NCBI RefSeq assembly: GCF_014858725.1
Contig: NZ_AQGV01000010.1
Location: 160,212 to 224,211 of the forward strand
Origin: Pseudoalteromonas aurantia 208
GTDB taxonomy: Bacteria > Pseudomonadota > Gammaproteobacteria > Enterobacterales > Alteromonadaceae
DNA: 64,000 bases
Reading direction: 5' to 3'
Position 1 is the stretch's first letter. Each line of letters starts with the position of its first letter. The translations under genes and the position numbers were made by a program. Positions 60,670 through 64,000 of this stretch are shown here, piece by piece. The notes below the pieces were generated by a model. That model saw nothing but the letters and a program-made list of their open reading frames with translations, ran no database searches and was not told the DNA's origin.

Positions 60670-61103
60670 CTCTTAAGCATAAATGTTACTGGACCATCAT
60701 TACATAAGCTCACTTGCATATCGGCACCAAACTCTCCCGTTGATATAACTAAGCCAAGTTCACGGGCCTGCTCCACAAAATAATTATAAAGGTGCTCTGC
60801 TTGATCGGGTGTCGCCGCACTTGAGAAACTGGGCCTCATCCCTTTTTTAGTATCTGCCGCGAGGGTGAATTGTGAAACTATCAATAAGTCACCCCGAATA
60901 TCCTTTAAACTCAGATTCATCTTACCCTCCGAGTCAGTAAATATACGATAATGGGTGACTTTATGAAGTAACTTATCAACAGAGGTTTCATCATCCCCCT
61001 TTTCAACACCCAATAGTAATAAGATCCCCTGTTGAATCTCTCCTATCATAGCCCCATCAACCACCACATTTGCATGCGTCACTCTTTGGATTAGTCCTTG
61101 CAC
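60666..61103 (-). CDS. dtd: D-aminoacyl-tRNA deacylase
   Basis: The protein has 145 residues, the standard length. It hydrolyses D-amino acids and glycine mischarged on tRNA. The signatures [17 protein letters not shown] and NDGPVTF are intact. It begins at GTG 61103, and [13 protein letters not shown] follows the usual N-terminus. Confidence 0.95.
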   Translation of the reverse strand: MQGLIQRVTHANVVVDGAMIGEIQQGILLLLGVEKGDDETSVDKLLHKVTHYRIFTDSEGKMNLSLKDIRGDLLIVSQFTLAADTKKGMRPSFSSAATPDQAEHLYNYFVEQARELGLVISTGEFGADMQVSLCNDGPVTFMLKS

Positions 61104-61164
61104 AAGCAGCTCTTTACATATTTAAATAGAACCAAATAATAACGTAAAGTGCAAATGAGTGGTA

Positions 61165-62106
61165 TCAATGAGAGAGTTTACAAGCCAATAGATCTGCTGC
61201 CCGTCGTATAGCTTCAACGTAAACTTCATTTGCCCCACAATGACCCAAACCATCAAGTACATATAGTTGCGCACCAGTGTTTTTTGCCAATTGTTGTACC
61301 GCTGCGAAGCGACACACTAAATCATGACGGCCATGTATAAACCAAGTTGGAATGGTTTTAAGTTGCTCACTGACCTCTTGTAGTGGTCTTAATTGCAACA
61401 TAATCTCTGGGCTAAAATAATGATTCATGAGCTTGGCTTGCTGAAGGATGCATTCAACATTATCCAAATGATATCGACCCGCTAAAGCTCCTAAGGTCAA
61501 TTGACGATCCCAGGCATGCCACCGTTGCGCAGCTTTATGTTGCTGCAATTCATCTTGTCCTGTTAAATCAACTAAATACCCATTTAAGATTTGCTGAGTA
61601 TCACTTTCACCTCGTTGGAACTTTTGGTACTGTTCAGGGTAAAACTGGGCCCCTGCGCTAAGTGGCCCATAAAGCCAGTCCAAATCATTTTGAGACGCCA
61701 AAAAACTAGCCCATAACACAAGCCCTTTTACTTTGTGAGGGAATTGACTAGTATACAATAGTGCCAATGTTGCCCCCCACGAGCCGCCAGCTAAAATACA
61801 TTGCCCTATCGCTAAATGATCAATCAGTCGTGCTATGTCATCGACTAAATAACTCGGCGAATTATGTGTCAAAGCTAAAGGGGTTGATTCTCCGCAGCCT
61901 CGTTGACTAAATAAAATGATTCTATAGCGCTTCGGATTAAAATACCCCGCACTTTCACGACATAAGCCGGAGCCTGGGCCACCATGACAAACAATGACTG
62001 GCTGACCATTAATATCACCATATTCTTCAACATGAATTTGATGCCCCTCACCCACAGCTAAGTGGAAACTACGTATAGGGTCGTTCACCACATAACGTTG
62101 TGTCAT
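61165..62106 (-). CDS. pip: Prolyl aminopeptidase (proline iminopeptidase)
   Basis: The protein has 313 residues. It removes N-terminal proline from peptides in the cytoplasm. The family S33 motifs are present: HGGPGSGL, the nucleophile GGSWGATLAL, Asp in HGRHDLVC and the catalytic His in GLGHCGANE. It lies between rbn and dtd in the same orientation, so probably in one operon. Confidence 0.93.
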   Translation of the reverse strand: MTQRYVVNDPIRSFHLAVGEGHQIHVEEYGDINGQPVIVCHGGPGSGLCRESAGYFNPKRYRIILFSQRGCGESTPLALTHNSPSYLVDDIARLIDHLAIGQCILAGGSWGATLALLYTSQFPHKVKGLVLWASFLASQNDLDWLYGPLSAGAQFYPEQYQKFQRGESDTQQILNGYLVDLTGQDELQQHKAAQRWHAWDRQLTLGALAGRYHLDNVECILQQAKLMNHYFSPEIMLQLRPLQEVSEQLKTIPTWFIHGRHDLVCRFAAVQQLAKNTGAQLYVLDGLGHCGANEVYVEAIRRAADLLACKLSH

Positions 62107-62133
62107 ATATCACACCTTAGTTTAAGGTGTATC

Positions 62134-63009
62134 TTACGGCTGCTCATTCTCCAATAAAGACGGTGCTTGACGCTCATCTAAGCACACCGTGAATTCAGCA
62201 CCAAGTAGCACCACGATCCACGATAAATACACCCAAACAAACAAAATAGGCACAGTTGCAACAGCACCATAAATCACCTCATAAGATGGAAAATGACTTA
62301 TATACATCGCAAATCCTTTTTTCGTCAATTCAAATAGTAGTGCAGCAAATAATGCACCTGGAATGGCAGCTCGAAAAGACACACGTGTATTAGGCACTAA
62401 AGTATAGAGCATAATGAAACCTGCCATTGAAATAACATAAGGTAATAGCTTTAATAAAAAGCCACTGAATCCTGGGATCCCTTGATCAGCAAACGAGACA
62501 AGTGACACAATATAAGACGTAACGCCAATACTGGCTCCCAGTAATACAGGGCCAAGCGTCAATACCATCCAATAGATGGCAAACGAAATCATCAATGGAC
62601 GCTTTTCTACAACTCGCCAAATTCGATTAAGTGCACTATCTACATTTCTTATGAGCAATAATGCGATAGCGGCTAAAAAACTAATCCCCACAGCAGTCAT
62701 TTGATTTGCATTACCTGTAAAAGCACTGATATGGGCTTTAATTGAGTCAGTAGAGGTCGGTACAAAATTATTGAAAATAAAATTTTCAATTGCTAATCGT
62801 GTATCTTCAAAGCCCGGAAATGCCGAAAAGATAGCAACGCCAACTGCAATCAATGGCACAAGTGATAGCAAAGTTACGTATGCTAAATACCCCGCATTAA
62901 TCGTAATTTGATCTTCTTGGCAACGCCTAAAGTAGCGTAACCACCACTGAGGTTGTTGTCTTCCCCATGCTTTTATATGCAGTTCATATTGTTCAATCTT
63001 TTCACGCAT
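62134..63009 (-). CDS. YihY/BrkB-family inner membrane protein
   Basis: The protein has 291 residues from the ATG at 63009; the longer frame to 63045 has no better ribosome site. About six membrane helices are present, with the family segments GYLAYVTLLSLVPLIAVG and PILFVWVYLSWIVVLLGAE. E. coli YihY was once called Rbn (RNase BN) in error; the real function is uncertain. It is first of the rbn-pip-dtd run. Confidence 0.92.
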   Translation of the reverse strand: MREKIEQYELHIKAWGRQQPQWWLRYFRRCQEDQITINAGYLAYVTLLSLVPLIAVGVAIFSAFPGFEDTRLAIENFIFNNFVPTSTDSIKAHISAFTGNANQMTAVGISFLAAIALLLIRNVDSALNRIWRVVEKRPLMISFAIYWMVLTLGPVLLGASIGVTSYIVSLVSFADQGIPGFSGFLLKLLPYVISMAGFIMLYTLVPNTRVSFRAAIPGALFAALLFELTKKGFAMYISHFPSYEVIYGAVATVPILFVWVYLSWIVVLLGAEFTVCLDERQAPSLLENEQP

Positions 63010-63095
63010 AATGTACTTAATTCTTAAAAACACTTTGCACATCATAACAATCAGCTACATAATTTACAGCAACATACTAAGAAAATAGGTTGAAT

Positions 63096-63743
63096 ATGAA
63101 ACACTTTACACTCGCTGCCACACTATGTTTTGTACTTACAGGCTGCCAAACTGCATACTATTCGGCAATGGAACAAGTCGGTGTTCACAAACGAGATATT
63201 CTAGTTGATCGTGTCGAAGCAACCAAAGAATCACAGCAAGAGTCACAACAAGAATTTCAGTCTGCTCTTGAACGACTCACGACTCTCATCAACTTTGATG
63301 GTGGCGAGTTGCAATCAGCCTATAACCAACTTAATGATGACTATGAATCCAGTTTATCAGCCGCAACCGATGTGAGTCGTAACATAGATAAAGTTGAAGA
63401 TGTTGCTGGTGCTTTATTCAGTGAATGGGAAGAAGAACTGACACAATACTCTAGTGCAACACTAAAACGAGAAAGTGAAAAGAAACTCAAACAAACACAG
63501 CGCCAATTTGATAAATTACTACGCTCAATGCGCAGCAGTGAAAAGAAGATGCAGCCAGTGTTATCATCGTTAAAAGACAATGTCTTATATTTAAAGCATA
63601 ACCTAAATGCACAAGCCATAGCAGCCATACGAGGCGAATTTAAAAGCTTAAAAAGCGATATCCAATCGCTGATAGACGATATGAACCGCTCTATCGCTGA
63701 CTCAAATAAGTTCATTGCACAAATGAATAATAAAAATACATAA
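63096..63743 (+). CDS. DUF2959-family lipoprotein
   Basis: The protein has 215 residues from the ATG at 63096; the TTG frame at 63090 is not needed. The lipobox is VLTGC. The mature protein is nearly all helical, with EQVGVHKRDILVDRV near its start, which is characteristic of DUF2959, followed by long coiled coil. The role is unknown. It is divergent from the yihY-like gene. Confidence 0.88.
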   Translation: MKHFTLAATLCFVLTGCQTAYYSAMEQVGVHKRDILVDRVEATKESQQESQQEFQSALERLTTLINFDGGELQSAYNQLNDDYESSLSAATDVSRNIDKVEDVAGALFSEWEEELTQYSSATLKRESEKKLKQTQRQFDKLLRSMRSSEKKMQPVLSSLKDNVLYLKHNLNAQAIAAIRGEFKSLKSDIQSLIDDMNRSIADSNKFIAQMNNKNT

Positions 63744-63765
63744 CCTGAGTTCTATATAAAAACTA

Positions 63766-63797
63766 AAGCCGAGTTACCTTTATGCTCGGCTTCTTTG
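63766..63797 (+). terminator. Terminator of the DUF2959 gene
   Basis: AAGCCGAG, an 11-base loop, CTCGGCTT, then CTTTG, 22 bases after the stop codon. Confidence 0.85.
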
Positions 63798-63919
63798 CTT
63801 GAAATGTATAAACAATCAACCCCGCTATTAACTTCACCATAAATGACATGCAGCTACGGTGCCTTGTGTGACCTATTTGAGCTATGTTTTTGGAGGCTGC
63901 AACAGTTTTAGTACCCATA

Positions 63920-64000
63920 ACCTTGCCCACTCTTATGGATCCTGACCTACGTCAGGAAGACCATAAAGTCGGATTTCCGTGGAACTCGTCTCCCTGAATT
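63920..64000. other. Structured non-coding sequence at the window end
   Basis: TTATGG (63933-63938) pairs with CCATAA (63961-63966), and inside it TCCTGAC (63940-63946) pairs with GTCAGGA (63951-63957). It is not followed by a T tract and contains no open frame. It may be part of a small RNA or the border of a repeat, cut by the window end. Confidence 0.4.

Noticed and set aside
63800..64000. Firm call of 6S RNA or CsrB
   Set aside because: Only loose resemblance from memory and the element is truncated, so it is reported as unknown structure.

Overview
The window looks like the chromosome of a marine gammaproteobacterium, most likely Pseudoalteromonas or a close relative. The basis is the rRNA, the AT-rich base composition, and gene neighbourhoods shared with Enterobacteria and Vibrio (fabR next to sthA; rbn, dtd and fabY close together). 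I had no database access; names rest on motifs and recalled family features.

Layout. 1-3.7 kb: the promoter-proximal part of an rRNA operon on the minus strand (partial 23S, tRNA-free spacer, complete 16S, boxA, two tandem promoters). 3.9-15.4 kb: a minus-strand cluster (cluster 1) of eleven exported proteins with no housekeeping gene. It has three large predominantly helical proteins, a membrane-anchored small protein, a lipoprotein with six PKD-like domains, and six small secreted proteins that look like diverged tandem paralogues. 15.4-16.8 kb: a gene-poor gap holding the remnant of a tyrosine recombinase. 16.8-22.4 kb: a small secreted protein, then leuABCD with a complete attenuator (a leucine-rich leader peptide, antiterminator and terminator). 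22.6-32.8 kb: a second secreted cluster (cluster 2) with an M4 metalloprotease, a Hint-domain protein, a GEVED protein, and three proteins whose pattern resembles the MACPF/CDC pore-forming superfamily, closest to the stonustoxin type. This is the most interesting part of the window: a possible secreted multi-component pore-forming system with its own protease.

33-36.4 kb: lipid and redox genes, with fabR divergent from a fatty acid desaturase across a palindromic operator, followed by sthA. 36.5-41.3 kb: an outer-membrane barrel with a cupredoxin-like protein, a GH97 glycosidase and a small unknown. 41.3-50.4 kb: a Ser/Thr kinase with TPRs, a lipoprotein, a hydrolase, a LiaF-like protein, a GNAT enzyme, and an MFS pump divergent from a LysR regulator, with a G9 tract at the pump start. 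50.5-58.9 kb: an orphan double-glycine leader peptide with a four-cysteine core, an MFS/AraC pair, a leucine-rich-repeat lipoprotein, a trypsin-like protease with a chitin-binding-type domain, a thioredoxin-fold lipoprotein without its cysteines, and an S24 repressor. 58.9-64 kb: mostly conserved genes (fabY, a spermidine-synthase-like protein, dtd, pip, rbn, a DUF2959 lipoprotein), ending in an unexplained structured region.
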